The notes under the pieces are model-generated. The model did no database searches and had not been told where the DNA came from. It was given only the letters and a program-made list of their open reading frames with translations. The position numbers and the translations under genes are program-made. This document shows, one piece after another, positions 1-10,202 of a stretch of 64,000 bases of DNA. Each line of letters opens with the position of its first letter. Position 1 is the first letter of the stretch. This DNA is from Ensifer adhaerens (lineage in GTDB: Bacteria; Pseudomonadota; Alphaproteobacteria; Rhizobiales; Rhizobiaceae): assembly GCF_001270265.1 (NCBI RefSeq), contig NZ_LGAP01000013.1, forward strand, positions 1 to 64,000. Reading direction: 5' to 3'.

Positions 1-222
1 GGACTCCAAACTGTCTAAAACCTGCCTGTTGACGACAACACCAGCCAAAGCAATCGCCTGCGTTCTCCAAGGCAACGCGGCCCGTACGCCGTCTATCTCG
101 CAAATACCCAGTCCGACAGGCTGCTAGGTGTCTCGCCCGGATATCCAGTCTGTTTCCGCGTGAAGAATCAGCCTACGACGCCCCGGACGTCACATGGGTG
201 ACCGCCGCGGAGAAACGCGTTG

Positions 223-1434
223 ATGCATCAGGTCATCCTTTATCGAGACAAGGGCAATACGGAACCGGTGACGCTCAGATACACCGAGCAGACTCTCAGG
301 AGCTCGCAGGCGCGCTTGATCAACCGGATGACGCTGACCCCACAGATCGATCTCGAAGCCTACCAGTGTCGCGCTGTGGTCGATTGGATCGACATTGATT
401 TCGAGCTGTCTCGGCGCACACAGTATTGGCACTTGAACGATCGCGTCGAAAAACTGACGGGCCGGAAGGAGTATCCCGAGGCTTTGGATCTCGGCGAAGG
501 CAAGACAGCAACGCGATATAGGCTTCGCGTCCAAGAGCCAGATTTCCAGTACGTCCGGAAGGTGCTCGACGAGCTTGAGAGCGTGTATGGCTTCGTTGCG
601 CCAGCCACCATCAGTGGGATCGAAATCAGTATCGACTTCTACCCAAAAACGCCGAGCGAGGAAGCACGAGCACAGATGCACGGGGTCCTGGTCCGGCACT
701 TCTTCCCAACCACCCGCGTATTGAGGAGCAACCGGATGTGGCCGCGGTTCATGCCGGGTTCTGTCGACAAGACCGACTACACAGTCGGCCGTAACGATAG
801 TGATGACAGCCTGGACATTGTCGACCGCATGACGCCAGGAATAGACCGTCCCGCGCTCTACGGCTCCACCTACTACGTCGGCGAGCGAGACCATCCACGA
901 GCCTTCTGGCGCATCCAGAACAAGGTGCTCGACAAGCAGAACAAGGCTGCAGGCACACGGGATGAGCTATCTGATGACAAGAAGCGAATTCGGATTGAGG
1001 TAACGCTTGGGCACGAGGGCTGCCGGGAAATCGGATTGGAAAATTACAGCGATCTTGAAACACTGATGATCACGCGCCTGCAGAAAGGCTTCTTCCAGTT
1101 TATGAAGCCGACTTTCGCAATTATCCGGCCGGGAAGTGCTCGACCAGGATCAGCGACGGTGAAGCTAAAGGTCGAGGAATACCGAAGGGAAAGATTCCTG
1201 AACGCGGGCGTGCTGGGACTGCAGATCCGCGAAGACGCAAGGGAAGAGCTGCGAGCGCTGGAAATGCGAAAAATCAGAAGATGGCATAGGACCAGCGGAA
1301 GCAAGGTGCCGCCCAAGATGAGATCGGGCGCGGGCGCATACGGAACGATGATCGCGTACGAAGAGCTGACCAGGATGGTGGAGCGGGCGCTGGCTGGGCT
1401 CCAGAGGACGGTGAGGAAAGAGATGGGTGTTTAG
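223..1434 (+). CDS. Rep_trans-like (rolling-circle initiator-like) protein
   Basis: A 403-residue protein without signal peptide or membrane segments. Its layout resembles the Rep_trans family of plasmid/phage replication initiators: an early 'VVDWIDIDFEL' strand, a central 'GIEISIDFYP' strand, then 'YGSTYYVGERDHPRAFWRIQ' followed by 'KKRIRIEVTL', which corresponds to the family's GxxxYxGxRxSxxxxRxYDK...RxEV block. I chose ATG 223, nine bases after a GGAGA ribosome site; a TTG lies one codon earlier. It is the only plus-strand gene on the island and converges with the defence operon. Function is inferred from motif order only; the catalytic tyrosine cannot be assigned by eye. It could instead be an uncharacterised island protein. 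Confidence 0.6.
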   Translation: MHQVILYRDKGNTEPVTLRYTEQTLRSSQARLINRMTLTPQIDLEAYQCRAVVDWIDIDFELSRRTQYWHLNDRVEKLTGRKEYPEALDLGEGKTATRYRLRVQEPDFQYVRKVLDELESVYGFVAPATISGIEISIDFYPKTPSEEARAQMHGVLVRHFFPTTRVLRSNRMWPRFMPGSVDKTDYTVGRNDSDDSLDIVDRMTPGIDRPALYGSTYYVGERDHPRAFWRIQNKVLDKQNKAAGTRDELSDDKKRIRIEVTLGHEGCREIGLENYSDLETLMITRLQKGFFQFMKPTFAIIRPGSARPGSATVKLKVEEYRRERFLNAGVLGLQIREDAREELRALEMRKIRRWHRTSGSKVPPKMRSGAGAYGTMIAYEELTRMVERALAGLQRTVRKEMGV

Positions 1435-1632
1435 GTGATCTACTAAGGTCGAATAAGCTGTCGTATAGCAAGTTATTAGGCCTGATCCCAATCCGTTCAT
1501 CAATAACCATGACAGATAGGCTCAGTAGCGGACCACCAGCGTTTAGCCGCTCAAAATTTTTCGGGAAAAACTTGCTTCCTTTTCGAACAAACCAGGAGAA
1601 CAATGAAAATTGACTCTCGCCGTCGCGGTTCA
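1435..1632. other. Intergenic stretch between convergent genes
   Basis: AT-richer spacer between the converging Rep-like gene and the Mrr gene. I see no convincing coding potential, perfect hairpin or RNA gene here. It may hold the terminators of both genes. Confidence 0.4.
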
Positions 1633-2547
1633 TTATTCCTCGCTGAAGAAGTCCTCGTCTAGCCGCTTGAACTCAACGGTCCGGTAGCCTCGCACTCCGA
1701 CATCATGCTCAATCATCAGATCAGTTAGCTCTTGGCCGTCGATTAGAATGACACGTTGTGCGAGGTGCTTGACGTAATCGCGGGCAGGTTGGCTGAAGGT
1801 CGAGGTGGTGACGAAGACGCCTTTGGTAGCGCCAAGACCGACGAGGCTACCGACAAAGCCGTTGGCGTCAGGACGGCCTACCGGATTGCCGGGAGCATAA
1901 CGCTTCGCCTGCACATAGATGCGGTCTAGGCCAAGGCGATCCTCGTTTACAATCCCGTCCACCCCACCATCGCCGGTGCGTCCGAGTTGGGCAGCGGCAT
2001 TTTTATGGCTGCCGCCGTAGCCCATGGACACCAGCAGATCGACGATAAGCTGCTCAAAAAAAGTTGGGCTGTTTGAGAGGATGCGTTCGAGAAGCTCGTC
2101 ACGCAGGGCCGCCGCTAGCGCGGTGTGGGCAGCGTCGATTTGCTCTTCCGGGGTAGTATTGAGAGGAGTTGTTACCGCAGTGACGCCTTCTTCTTCGATA
2201 GCGCTACCCTCGTTCCTGTAGAACTCGCGGAATTCCGGCTCGCGCATTAGAAGGGCAACATCGATCCGCTCAGGCGCGGTAGCCAGGAGTGCTTTGCCCT
2301 TGTCAGTCGCGATAAAACGGCCTCGTACAGGCGACGAGATCAGGCCGGCCTTACTCATGTAAAACTTGGCCCAGTGAATTCGGTTGTGCAGGACACGCTG
2401 GCGCCCGCTCGGGAGAAGCTCGTCTCGCTGCTCCGATGTCAACGCCAAGTCATCGGCTATGCGCTCTGCAACGTCGGCGACCCGTGTTTCTCCGTCAGCG
2501 GCAGCGCGCAAGACCGGTAGCATGAGTGTCTGGTAGTCGGGAATCAT
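1633..2547 (-). CDS. Mrr-type restriction endonuclease
   Basis: 304 residues. The N-terminal part (MIPDYQTLMLPVLR, then a winged-helix region with 'VLHNRIHWAKFYMSKAGLI') matches the Mrr_N DNA-binding domain. The C-terminal part has the Mrr_cat PD-(D/E)xK-like core: 'FFEQLIVDLLVSMGYGG', 'GDGGVDGIV', 'IYVQAKRY' (D...QxK) and a 'GVFVTTSTFS' strand. Mrr nucleases cut DNA with foreign modification or act with partner modules. I chose ATG 2547 because the family starts at this motif; a GTG at 2592 would add 15 residues and lies six bases after the upstream stop. It is the last gene of the six-gene minus-strand defence operon. Confidence 0.87.
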   Translation of the reverse strand: MIPDYQTLMLPVLRAAADGETRVADVAERIADDLALTSEQRDELLPSGRQRVLHNRIHWAKFYMSKAGLISSPVRGRFIATDKGKALLATAPERIDVALLMREPEFREFYRNEGSAIEEEGVTAVTTPLNTTPEEQIDAAHTALAAALRDELLERILSNSPTFFEQLIVDLLVSMGYGGSHKNAAAQLGRTGDGGVDGIVNEDRLGLDRIYVQAKRYAPGNPVGRPDANGFVGSLVGLGATKGVFVTTSTFSQPARDYVKHLAQRVILIDGQELTDLMIEHDVGVRGYRTVEFKRLDEDFFSEE

Positions 2548-2597
2548 GGATCTCGCGCCCTGTGCAAAGGATTGGTGGTGATTTTCAGGCACCGGTG

Positions 2598-5500
2598 TTA
2601 GGCGCTCCTCACCACGTCCATAAGCCGAGAATAATCTGTGACGACATCATACTTCACCTGATCGGTAGTCACCTTGCTGCCAACCTCCTCGAAGAACCGG
2701 CGGGCGCACTCGATCTTTGTGGTCTCGAATTCTCGCATCTTCAGGGACGACAGCGTGCCCTTGGTCTCTGCGACGAAATAAATATGCCTCACGGAGCCTT
2801 CCTTGAACGAGATCGCCCAGTCCGGATTGTAGTCGCCGACGGGCGTCGGGATCGCGAACCCCCTGGGAAGTTTGGCATAGACGACGATCTCGTTGCTCGT
2901 ATCCAACTGCTCGACGAAACGGCGCTCGGTGTCGGAATCGAGGAGCGCGTAGTCGTACACGTGCTTCTTCAGCTTCTCGCTCGCCCTGGAGAAGTCCTGA
3001 ACGGTCTGGCTCGCGGTAAAGATATCCGTCTCGTATCGCTCCGATACCGCATCGTAGGTGAGGCGCTCGATCACCATCGAGGCCTTCTGCTCGATGATCA
3101 AACGCGAAGCTTCACTGATAAAGTGCTCCGGGTTCTGTTTGAATTGGTTGAAGACGCTCGACTGGATCTTCGACAGGATCTCCGCGATGGTCTGCCGCGT
3201 GAGCTGCGTGCCCTCGGCGAGCTTTGCCAGCAGATCGTACTTCACCAGCGATGTAACGCTATCGGCCTGATAGGTTGCCTGCTCCTTCTCGCGGAAGCTC
3301 TTGCCGTCTCCGATCGTGTCGTAGGTCAGGCCGTCCTGCTGGATCCCGCTCGTGACGGTATATTGCAGTGGGGTCACGCGAAGATGGCTGTCGAGCGCGC
3401 TGACACTTTTGCGGATCAGCTCGCCGGGATCGAACTCGACCCGATACACAGCCTTCTGGTTGATCCTGTTCCAGAGCTCCTGGAACTCCTTGCGGTGGAA
3501 GTTGTCGTTCAGGGGATTGATCTTGGAGCGACGATCATCTTGCAGCTTCGGCAACTGCCGTTCATTGAAGACGCCATCGACGAGGTCCAGGATCTGGTCC
3601 GTGTAGGACTTCAGATCATCGGGCAGCTCGGCGATCGTCCCGCTTTGACGGGCGGTCTGGTATTTTTCGGTGATGTTCTTCTGCCGGTCGACGTACCCGT
3701 TCTGCACGAGGAAGAACTCGATACCTGCCGCCATGTCCGGTGACACCTCGACGGTTCCATCCTCGGTGTGCAGCACCTTCCCCTTGAAATACTCTTCATT
3801 CGCCTGGCGCGGACGCGCCGTGAGCGCCTCGACCATCTCCTTCTGCAAAGCGTCAACGAAGACCTTGTAGCTCTCGCTGGCGACGACTGTCAGCACGTTG
3901 ATGTCATGCACCGTGGCGGGATGATCCATCCGATCGCCATTTTGATCGACGCTCAAGCGCAGTCCGCGGCCGACTTCCTGCCGACGGGAGATCGTGTTGT
4001 CGCTGTGCTTCATCATGCACATGACGAAGACATTCGGGTTGTCCCATCCTTCACGCAGTGCCGAGTGTGAGAAGATAAACCTGACCATGCGTTTGGCTCC
4101 ATCATCGGGAGAATCCCTCGAGGTAGGAAATGCCAACAAGCTTTCTTTGTCCTTCAGGATCAAGTCGTAGGCGTCGACGTCGTCAGAATCGACGGCGCGG
4201 GCACCAACATCAGGGTCCTTCAGGCGATTGGTCTTTTTGTCGATCGAGAAATAGCCATTGTGGGTCTTCGCAGCGTCGATGCCGGCCAGATATTTCCGGT
4301 AGGCTTCGTTGTCGATCGCCAGCTCCGACAGATATTCCTCCTTCAGGAGCGTATACTCTTCCTCGAAGACGCGGGCATACTCGCCCTTCTCGTCGGCCTG
4401 GGCGTAGTCGCGATACTTCACCACCTCGTCGATGAAGAAGAGCGATAGCACCTTGATGCCGCGGGAGAAGAGCTGCCTCTCCTTGTCGAAATGCGCCTTG
4501 ATGGTCTCTCTGATCTGGATGCGGCGAATATCGCGCTCCGAGACGTCGCCGTTGGCTTCGCCAGCCTTGAGCACGACGCCATTCGTGAATTCGACCGTTT
4601 CGCTGACCGCATCGATCTGGCTAATCGTGAAGCCGCTATATTGGTCTAGATCACCCGACTCGACGAACAGATCATCCCGGAACTCCAGGCGCCGAAGCTG
4701 CCGCTTGATCTCGCCGGACGCCAGCTTCACCTCCAACTCGACGCGGGCAACAGGTGCCTTCTTCGAGATGTCGATCCCTTCGAGATAGAGGTAAGCATTT
4801 GTGCCTGCCAGCCCGCGGGTATGGATTCCGCGGACGGCGATTTTCTTCACCAGCTTCTGGTTATAGGCGTCGAGCGCGTCGAGCCGGTGGATGCGGCTGT
4901 GCTGCGTCCTGTGGGTAGCTGAGTAGCGCAGGATCATCAGTGGCTTGAACTTCGGCAGAGCCTCTGTCGTTGCCGCGCCTTCCATCTTCTGCGGCTCGTC
5001 GAGGATAATGATGGGCCGGTTCGAGGCGATGACGTCGATCGGCTTTCGCGACTGGAAGTCGTCCAGCTCGTCATAGATGCGACGATTGTCGGCGCCCCGC
5101 GCGTTGAACGCCTGGATGTTGATAATCATCACGTTGATGCCGGCATCGGACGAGAAGCTCTCCAACTCATGCAGGCGCTTGGAATTGTAGATGAAGAACC
5201 GAGCCTTTTTGCCATAGCTCTCGGTGAAATGGTCGGCCGTGATCTGTAGCGACTTGGCAACGCCTTCGCGGATGGCGATGGACGGCACCATGACGATGAA
5301 TTTCGACCAGCCATAGCGCTTGTTCATTTCGAAGATGGTCTTGATGTAACAGTAGGTCTTGCCTGTCCCAGTCTCCATCTCGACGTCCAGGTGGACGCGG
5401 GTCGCGGCAAGGGCGTCCTTCTTATAAGCTGCAGGGGCAGGCACGCGCTCACCACGGTTATTGGAGGTGGTGAATTCGGTCAGGGACTGCGATAGAGGCA

Positions 5501-5723
5501 GGTTCTGACGCCGCTGGACCTTTTGAATGTTCTCCAGGATCTGCGGCTCACTGAGCGCGAAGTCGGCGTTCTTGAACCCCTCCTCGAAGGCGCTGGACTG
5601 CGCCTTTCGACCGGGATCGATCCGGTAGGTGAGGCCATCGTTCCTGGGCTGGCCCGCGAAGCAGTCGACGACGGCATCGACGGCATTGGTCTGGTACGGC
5701 TGGACCTTGAATTTCAGCTTCAT
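2598..5723 (-). CDS. res: Type III restriction enzyme, Res subunit
   Basis: 1041 residues, typical Res length. The superfamily 2 helicase motor is visible: Walker A 'METGTGKT' (about residue 115), motif II 'ILDEPQ' (DExx box as DEPQ), 'SATHRTQ' (motif III) and a C-terminal motor part with '[15 protein letters not shown]' and '[11 protein letters not shown]' (motif VI). The extreme C-terminus has a PD-(D/E)xK nuclease signature: 'NPDWAI' followed by 'FVAETKG'. Res subunits pair with Mod to translocate or diffuse along DNA and cut near pairs of unmodified sites. Here Mod is not directly adjacent: the AlbA_2 gene lies between them, and 64 bases separate that gene from res. The stop is six bases from the alternative Mrr GTG. 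Confidence 0.95.
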   Translation of the reverse strand: MKLKFKVQPYQTNAVDAVVDCFAGQPRNDGLTYRIDPGRKAQSSAFEEGFKNADFALSEPQILENIQKVQRRQNLPLSQSLTEFTTSNNRGERVPAPAAYKKDALAATRVHLDVEMETGTGKTYCYIKTIFEMNKRYGWSKFIVMVPSIAIREGVAKSLQITADHFTESYGKKARFFIYNSKRLHELESFSSDAGINVMIINIQAFNARGADNRRIYDELDDFQSRKPIDVIASNRPIIILDEPQKMEGAATTEALPKFKPLMILRYSATHRTQHSRIHRLDALDAYNQKLVKKIAVRGIHTRGLAGTNAYLYLEGIDISKKAPVARVELEVKLASGEIKRQLRRLEFRDDLFVESGDLDQYSGFTISQIDAVSETVEFTNGVVLKAGEANGDVSERDIRRIQIRETIKAHFDKERQLFSRGIKVLSLFFIDEVVKYRDYAQADEKGEYARVFEEEYTLLKEEYLSELAIDNEAYRKYLAGIDAAKTHNGYFSIDKKTNRLKDPDVGARAVDSDDVDAYDLILKDKESLLAFPTSRDSPDDGAKRMVRFIFSHSALREGWDNPNVFVMCMMKHSDNTISRRQEVGRGLRLSVDQNGDRMDHPATVHDINVLTVVASESYKVFVDALQKEMVEALTARPRQANEEYFKGKVLHTEDGTVEVSPDMAAGIEFFLVQNGYVDRQKNITEKYQTARQSGTIAELPDDLKSYTDQILDLVDGVFNERQLPKLQDDRRSKINPLNDNFHRKEFQELWNRINQKAVYRVEFDPGELIRKSVSALDSHLRVTPLQYTVTSGIQQDGLTYDTIGDGKSFREKEQATYQADSVTSLVKYDLLAKLAEGTQLTRQTIAEILSKIQSSVFNQFKQNPEHFISEASRLIIEQKASMVIERLTYDAVSERYETDIFTASQTVQDFSRASEKLKKHVYDYALLDSDTERRFVEQLDTSNEIVVYAKLPRGFAIPTPVGDYNPDWAISFKEGSVRHIYFVAETKGTLSSLKMREFETTKIECARRFFEEVGSKVTTDQVKYDVVTDYSRLMDVVRSA

Positions 5724-5787
5724 GGGACGTCGGCTTTCTTAAATTTCTTTCTTAGCTCTCTTAGGGCTTTCGTAGAATGTTCACTGT

Positions 5788-7443
5788 TTAGTCCATGAGG
5801 CGCCACTCGGGAGTAGCCTTGGATCCGGCGTTGTAAATCCGCCCCTTTATCCTCAAGCTACTCAAAAGATTACCTATTTTGTTTCTTTTTTGCGAATCGT
5901 CGAGCACTTCACTGAGCTTATTCCGGAGAAGGTCATCGATTTCCTTTCTTGAGGCCTGGCCAAACTCTCTTAGAAATCCGACGATCATTTCCTCGTAGTG
6001 ATGGTCATCGAACGCCCGCGTCTTAATGTAACGAGCCTTTTGAGAGGTCGCATTCGCCACGCTGGCAGATATGAAGATGTTCGGCTTTCGGCCTTCAATC
6101 AGATGATTTCGGCGCAGGTGGCGGACGGCTTCATCGGTAATGGGTAGCTGCTTCTGCACCCGGTCCAGAGCAAGGACATCTGCCAACGGCAGTCCGGTCT
6201 GCTGCATAAGAAGCTGACTATAAGCGGGATCGACAACTCTGCCATGGATTGTCAGTCGGACAACATGGGGCTCGCTGAGGTCGTAATCTGGCAGTGGAAA
6301 GAAGCGCTGGCGCTGCCGGCGATAGATATCCTGAATGCCATACCCCATGTGGTCGATCATGTTCAGCTCGGTCATCGCCTGGGTCAGGAAGGGATTTCGA
6401 TAGCGCCGGGGCACGCGGTCGTGCAGGACATAGTCCTCGGGTTGGCCTTCGAAGAAACCACCCTCATTATCCAGGATCAGCCGATCCGGTCGCTCAGTCA
6501 CGACAACACGCGCTAAGCGAGCATAGTCCTGATGGGCGATGCAGTTGTGCAGCGCTTCAAGAACGACTTTCTGATCGTACTTCGCCACCTCGTGGGCCAG
6601 CAGTTCGTTTTCCGGAAGCAGTCGGAGCTGAATGTTGCGGATGCGGGCAAAGACCTGTGACGACGTCAGCAGGAAGGGCGGCCCGAAATGCTCATAGGCC
6701 CGCTCTTCCCCTTCGAGCTTCCAAGTGATCTCAACAGGATGCGGATTGAGCCTCCAGGCGGATTCAGGCTTGCCTAGCAACAAAAGGGTTGCACGGGTTA
6801 TCGCACCATCCTGCGTCAGCTTTGCCCTCTTAAGGAACGCTGCATCGCTCCAGCCGACGACTTCTTCCGAACTGAAGCGGTTTGCATGCTTGGCAACAAA
6901 ACGTTCACGAGCCACCTTCAACGCCTGCGGATCGAGATCAGCAAGGGTAGCGCCTTCGACAAGCTGAGCCGTCCAATCGGTCGCAAGCGTCTGTGAGCGT
7001 ATCTCGTCCAGCTTGTCCTGCCCCAACGCCACCAGGCTCTCGTTTGCTCGGCCATAGTAGTGGCCGTTCCAGTTGATCGGCATGCCGCGGGGCGCTGCCG
7101 GGATTTCGAAAAGAACAACCCGGCCATCCTTATGGTTCAGCACATAAATATCGCGGACCGTGAAGCTGCCAGTGCCATTGATGATCTGCATCTTATCGGC
7201 CTGCAGATGAGCGGGGGTCTCCTTATAGCTCGTGCCGACCACAGATCGCGTCTTGTCATCGACGCCGAAGACCAGCCAGGCGCGATCCCGTCCTCGCAGA
7301 TTGGCCTCGTTTGCCAATGCAGAGACATACTTGCCGAGGTCACTGCTTTGGAAGCCATCCCTTCCACGCTTGAACTCCACCACTTCGCTCTCCCAATTGG
7401 AAATGAGCTGGTCGAGCAGGGCAGAGAGGTCGGTCTGATCCAT
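5788..7443 (-). CDS. AlbA_2 / Schlafen-type ATP-binding protein
   Basis: 551 residues. The N-terminal AlbA_2 (Schlafen-like) domain shows 'SEVVEFKRG', 'DLGKYVSALANEANLRG' and 'AWLVFGVDD'. The middle carries a RecG-related HATPase_c_4-like region: 'VVLEALHNCIAHQDYARLARVVV', 'PDRLILDNEGGF', then 'NMIDHMGYGIQDIYRRQ'. The C-terminus looks like winged-helix DNA-binding modules. Such proteins are often annotated as transcriptional regulators or 'ATP-dependent helicase RecG-like' and are frequent in defence islands. ATG 7443 follows the Mod stop by ten bases with a TGAGG site, so translation is probably coupled to mod. Its role may be regulatory or as an effector; the sequence does not decide. Confidence 0.85.
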   Translation of the reverse strand: MDQTDLSALLDQLISNWESEVVEFKRGRDGFQSSDLGKYVSALANEANLRGRDRAWLVFGVDDKTRSVVGTSYKETPAHLQADKMQIINGTGSFTVRDIYVLNHKDGRVVLFEIPAAPRGMPINWNGHYYGRANESLVALGQDKLDEIRSQTLATDWTAQLVEGATLADLDPQALKVARERFVAKHANRFSSEEVVGWSDAAFLKRAKLTQDGAITRATLLLLGKPESAWRLNPHPVEITWKLEGEERAYEHFGPPFLLTSSQVFARIRNIQLRLLPENELLAHEVAKYDQKVVLEALHNCIAHQDYARLARVVVTERPDRLILDNEGGFFEGQPEDYVLHDRVPRRYRNPFLTQAMTELNMIDHMGYGIQDIYRRQRQRFFPLPDYDLSEPHVVRLTIHGRVVDPAYSQLLMQQTGLPLADVLALDRVQKQLPITDEAVRHLRRNHLIEGRKPNIFISASVANATSQKARYIKTRAFDDHHYEEMIVGFLREFGQASRKEIDDLLRNKLSEVLDDSQKRNKIGNLLSSLRIKGRIYNAGSKATPEWRLMD

Positions 7444-7453
7444 CGTCGCGGCC

Positions 7454-9430
7454 TCAGATCGCTTTGATGTCGGTGGTCGGGGAAAGCTGGCGGAAAATCT
7501 GCTCGACATTAATCTTCACGGCGTCCGAGACGAAACCGCTGTCGCGGAAGACGACGCGCAGCGCCTCGCGCTTTGCCAGGTCCTTGACCAGATCCTCGGT
7601 CACCCCCTCGTCGAAGCACGCGACGAGGGCGTTGTCATCTACGAAAAACACGGTCTTGCCCTGTACGGTCTCGCGGCGGATCGGCAGCGTCAGATCCACG
7701 CCCCAATCGACCAGCACCTGGAACAGCAGGTCCTCGGCCGTGCGGCCTTCCTTCACGTTGTCGACCATATCGAGAAGGTCAGCCTGCTTCAGTTCATCGG
7801 GGCGGTAGTAGACTTCCTTCATGTTCGAGGTGTCTACTTTGAGCACACGGAAGCCGACGTCGCGGTTCCAGTCGGTGTGGCATTCGCCTTCGAGGATCTT
7901 CTTGCCGGCGCGGCGAATGCGCTCCCTCGAGATATCTGGAATGCTTCCGAACCCATTTCTCCCCGCGACCGAGTCACAGTCAATGTCCTCGCTAATCTGC
8001 GCCATAATGAACCTGCGCGACCCGCCATCTTCGGAGTTTTGGGCCATGACGGCATGTGCAGTGCTTGCAGAGCCGGCAAAAAAATCCAGAATAATATCAT
8101 CGCGACCAGTTAGATATCTGACAATCCTTTTTAGATCTTTCCAATTCTTTGGATTGTCGAATACGCGATCGCCCATTAACTCGACAAAATCCACTGTTGC
8201 AGTTTGCGCATAACTATAAAACACCGAGGGCATTACTTGACCCTCGCTTTCAAAAAGATAGCGACACTGGCGCGGCAGGGTCTTTTCGTCCGGTCCGAAC
8301 ACCACTCTGCCAGCGTCAAACTCTTCCCAAAATCTTTCGGGCTTGGAGTAGCACCAGCCGCCAGCAGGAACCTTACTCGGCTTGCCGGTGACAGGGTGCA
8401 ATACCTCATACTTTGGCCCGCCCCCACCCGGCCAAGAGAGGTCGCCATCATCTCTGTAAGGGCCTTTGGGTCCAACCTTCGCAAAGCGGCCAATCTTTTT
8501 CCGAGGGTCAGACGCTGGAATGTTGCGATAGAAAGCCCTCCAGTCACTCTGGATGCCATCCCAATTTTCACCGTGGCGCTTCTTCAGTGAGTTGAATAGT
8601 TGAAGGGCTTCATCAATACCGTCTCGCGGCTCCCTAAGCTTTACTTGCCGTTCAGATAGCAGCGAGCGACTTTTTGCATAGACGAACATGTACTCATGCC
8701 CAACTGAGAAAAATCTAGCATCGTTCTTTCGGTTTTTGTCCCAGCAAAGCACCGCTAATTCGTTGCTTTCACCAAATATATCGTCCAATATTTTCTTTAG
8801 ATTTGCCGCTTCGACATCATCTATGCTGACAACAATGAACCCATCATCACAGAGTAAGTTGCGCGCCAGCCTCAGGCGCGAGTAGATCATAGTGAGCCAA
8901 TCGGAATGAAATCGGCCACTTGTCTCCGGGTTTGAAATCATCCTGTTTTTGCTGGCATCAATCTGCATTGTGCGCGAAAAATAATCGCTGGCCGCTTCAC
9001 AAAAATCATCATCGTAGATGAAATCGCTCCCTGTGTTATATGGAGGATCGATGTAGATAAGTTTGATTGAGCCAAGGTAGTTCTCTTGGAGTAGTTTGAG
9101 GACCTCAAGATTATCGCCCTCAATGAAGAGGTTCCGCGTTTCGTCGTAGTCCAAGCTTTCAGCAGGTGCCGGACGTAGTGTTTTTGCGATTGGCGCGTTA
9201 GCGAGCAGTAGCGCCTCCCGCTTCCCTGGCCAGTCAAGCCGATACCGCTCCTGCGATCCCTCCACGATGCTATCGCTCAATTCCTGCCGAAGCTGATCGA
9301 AATCCACGGCCAGACGCAACTGCTGGGTCACCTCGTCGCGCGCCTCGGTCACGCAGCCGGGAAACAGGTCGCGGATCTTGGCGATTTTCTCCTGGCTCAG
9401 GTCAGAACTGTGCATCTTCAGCTTGTCCAT
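7454..9430 (-). CDS. mod: Type III DNA methyltransferase, Mod subunit
   Basis: 658 residues. It has the beta-class order of amino-methyltransferase motifs: motif IV DPPYNTG at residues 129-135, then a long target-recognition region, then motif I 'ILDFFAGSAS' at about residue 450. This arrangement and length match Mod of type III restriction-modification systems, which methylate adenine N6 on one strand of an asymmetric site and specify recognition for Res. ATG 9430 has a good GAGGA site ten bases upstream and follows the DUF4391 stop by ten bases. The target-recognition part (codons around 8200-8900) looks more AT-rich than its flanks, as expected for exchangeable specificity segments. Confidence 0.95.
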   Translation of the reverse strand: MDKLKMHSSDLSQEKIAKIRDLFPGCVTEARDEVTQQLRLAVDFDQLRQELSDSIVEGSQERYRLDWPGKREALLLANAPIAKTLRPAPAESLDYDETRNLFIEGDNLEVLKLLQENYLGSIKLIYIDPPYNTGSDFIYDDDFCEAASDYFSRTMQIDASKNRMISNPETSGRFHSDWLTMIYSRLRLARNLLCDDGFIVVSIDDVEAANLKKILDDIFGESNELAVLCWDKNRKNDARFFSVGHEYMFVYAKSRSLLSERQVKLREPRDGIDEALQLFNSLKKRHGENWDGIQSDWRAFYRNIPASDPRKKIGRFAKVGPKGPYRDDGDLSWPGGGGPKYEVLHPVTGKPSKVPAGGWCYSKPERFWEEFDAGRVVFGPDEKTLPRQCRYLFESEGQVMPSVFYSYAQTATVDFVELMGDRVFDNPKNWKDLKRIVRYLTGRDDIILDFFAGSASTAHAVMAQNSEDGGSRRFIMAQISEDIDCDSVAGRNGFGSIPDISRERIRRAGKKILEGECHTDWNRDVGFRVLKVDTSNMKEVYYRPDELKQADLLDMVDNVKEGRTAEDLLFQVLVDWGVDLTLPIRRETVQGKTVFFVDDNALVACFDEGVTEDLVKDLAKREALRVVFRDSGFVSDAVKINVEQIFRQLSPTTDIKAI

Positions 9431-9440
9431 TCTCGTCCTC

Positions 9441-10202
9441 TTATTCCTTCACCAGAGCCTGCACCGGGCTTTTGCCGGCCAGCCGCTCCAGTTCCTGTTT
9501 CGCAGCGCGCAGCTCGGCATTGATCGCCACACGCTTATTGAATTGCTTCTCGCGGCCCAACCGTGCCTTGATCCGTTCGACCTCGCGGGTCATGGCCCTG
9601 ATCGCCTCGGCCTGGGCGATCCTTTCCTCCAGTGACAGAGGCTGTATCACCGGCCCTGCTGCGAACGAAGCCTGCGGGGCTTCCGCAAAGCCGGTTGTGG
9701 CGCCGGGCGCCAGCCGGACGGTCTGCTCCTCGACCAGGGGACCGAGAAGCTGTTCGTAAAGCGCGCCCATCGTTAGCGCCACGGGTAGCGCCGTCCGTGG
9801 CGCGTCCTCGTTCAGCCACTCGCTCTCGAAATAGTCGCCCAGCACCCATTTCGTACTGTCAGCCTCGCTTGGCCGTTTATAGGCCGCGGCGAGCTTGACC
9901 TTGCCGCCATGCGCCAGCTCGAACAGCAATGGAAACGGGATAGCACGATCGATGGCGCGCAGCGCGTCAATGCTGAGGGTTTTTTCCCGTTGCGTGATCC
10001 GAAACACCTGGATTTCGGTCACCGCCTTCGTCGCGGGCAGATTGATCGTCTCCGGCGCCAGCTTGTGCGACCAGACGATCTGATCGACCTCCCGCACGAA
10101 CAGGTCCTTGAGCGCGGTGTTAGCGCCCGCATGCTCATAGATCTTGTTCTTGGGGATGACCCGCCCGAAAGCACTGGCGCGGGGCCAATCGTAAAGGGTC
10201 AC
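9441..10202 (-). CDS. DUF4391 domain protein
   Basis: 253 residues. The N-terminus ('MTLYDWPRASAFGRVIPKNKIYEHA', shown here only to its motif YDWP...GRVIPKNKIYE) and 'QIVWSHKLAPETINLPAT', 'EIQVFRI' match the DUF4391 family, a family of unknown function that I know as a companion of helicase and methylase genes in restriction-like loci. The C-terminal 100 residues are charged and likely coiled-coil ('ERIAQAEAIRAMTREVERIK'). It starts at a GTG that shares a GTGA overlap with the stop of the helicase gene, so the two are translationally coupled. No catalytic motif is evident. The tight coupling suggests it works with the helicase. Confidence 0.85.
   Translation of the reverse strand: MTLYDWPRASAFGRVIPKNKIYEHAGANTALKDLFVREVDQIVWSHKLAPETINLPATKAVTEIQVFRITQREKTLSIDALRAIDRAIPFPLLFELAHGGKVKLAAAYKRPSEADSTKWVLGDYFESEWLNEDAPRTALPVALTMGALYEQLLGPLVEEQTVRLAPGATTGFAEAPQASFAAGPVIQPLSLEERIAQAEAIRAMTREVERIKARLGREKQFNKRVAINAELRAAKQELERLAGKSPVQALVKE

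Noticed and set aside
2526-3743. Long plus-strand ORF opposite res
   Set aside because: Antisense shadow of the type III Res gene; no independent domain or start signal.
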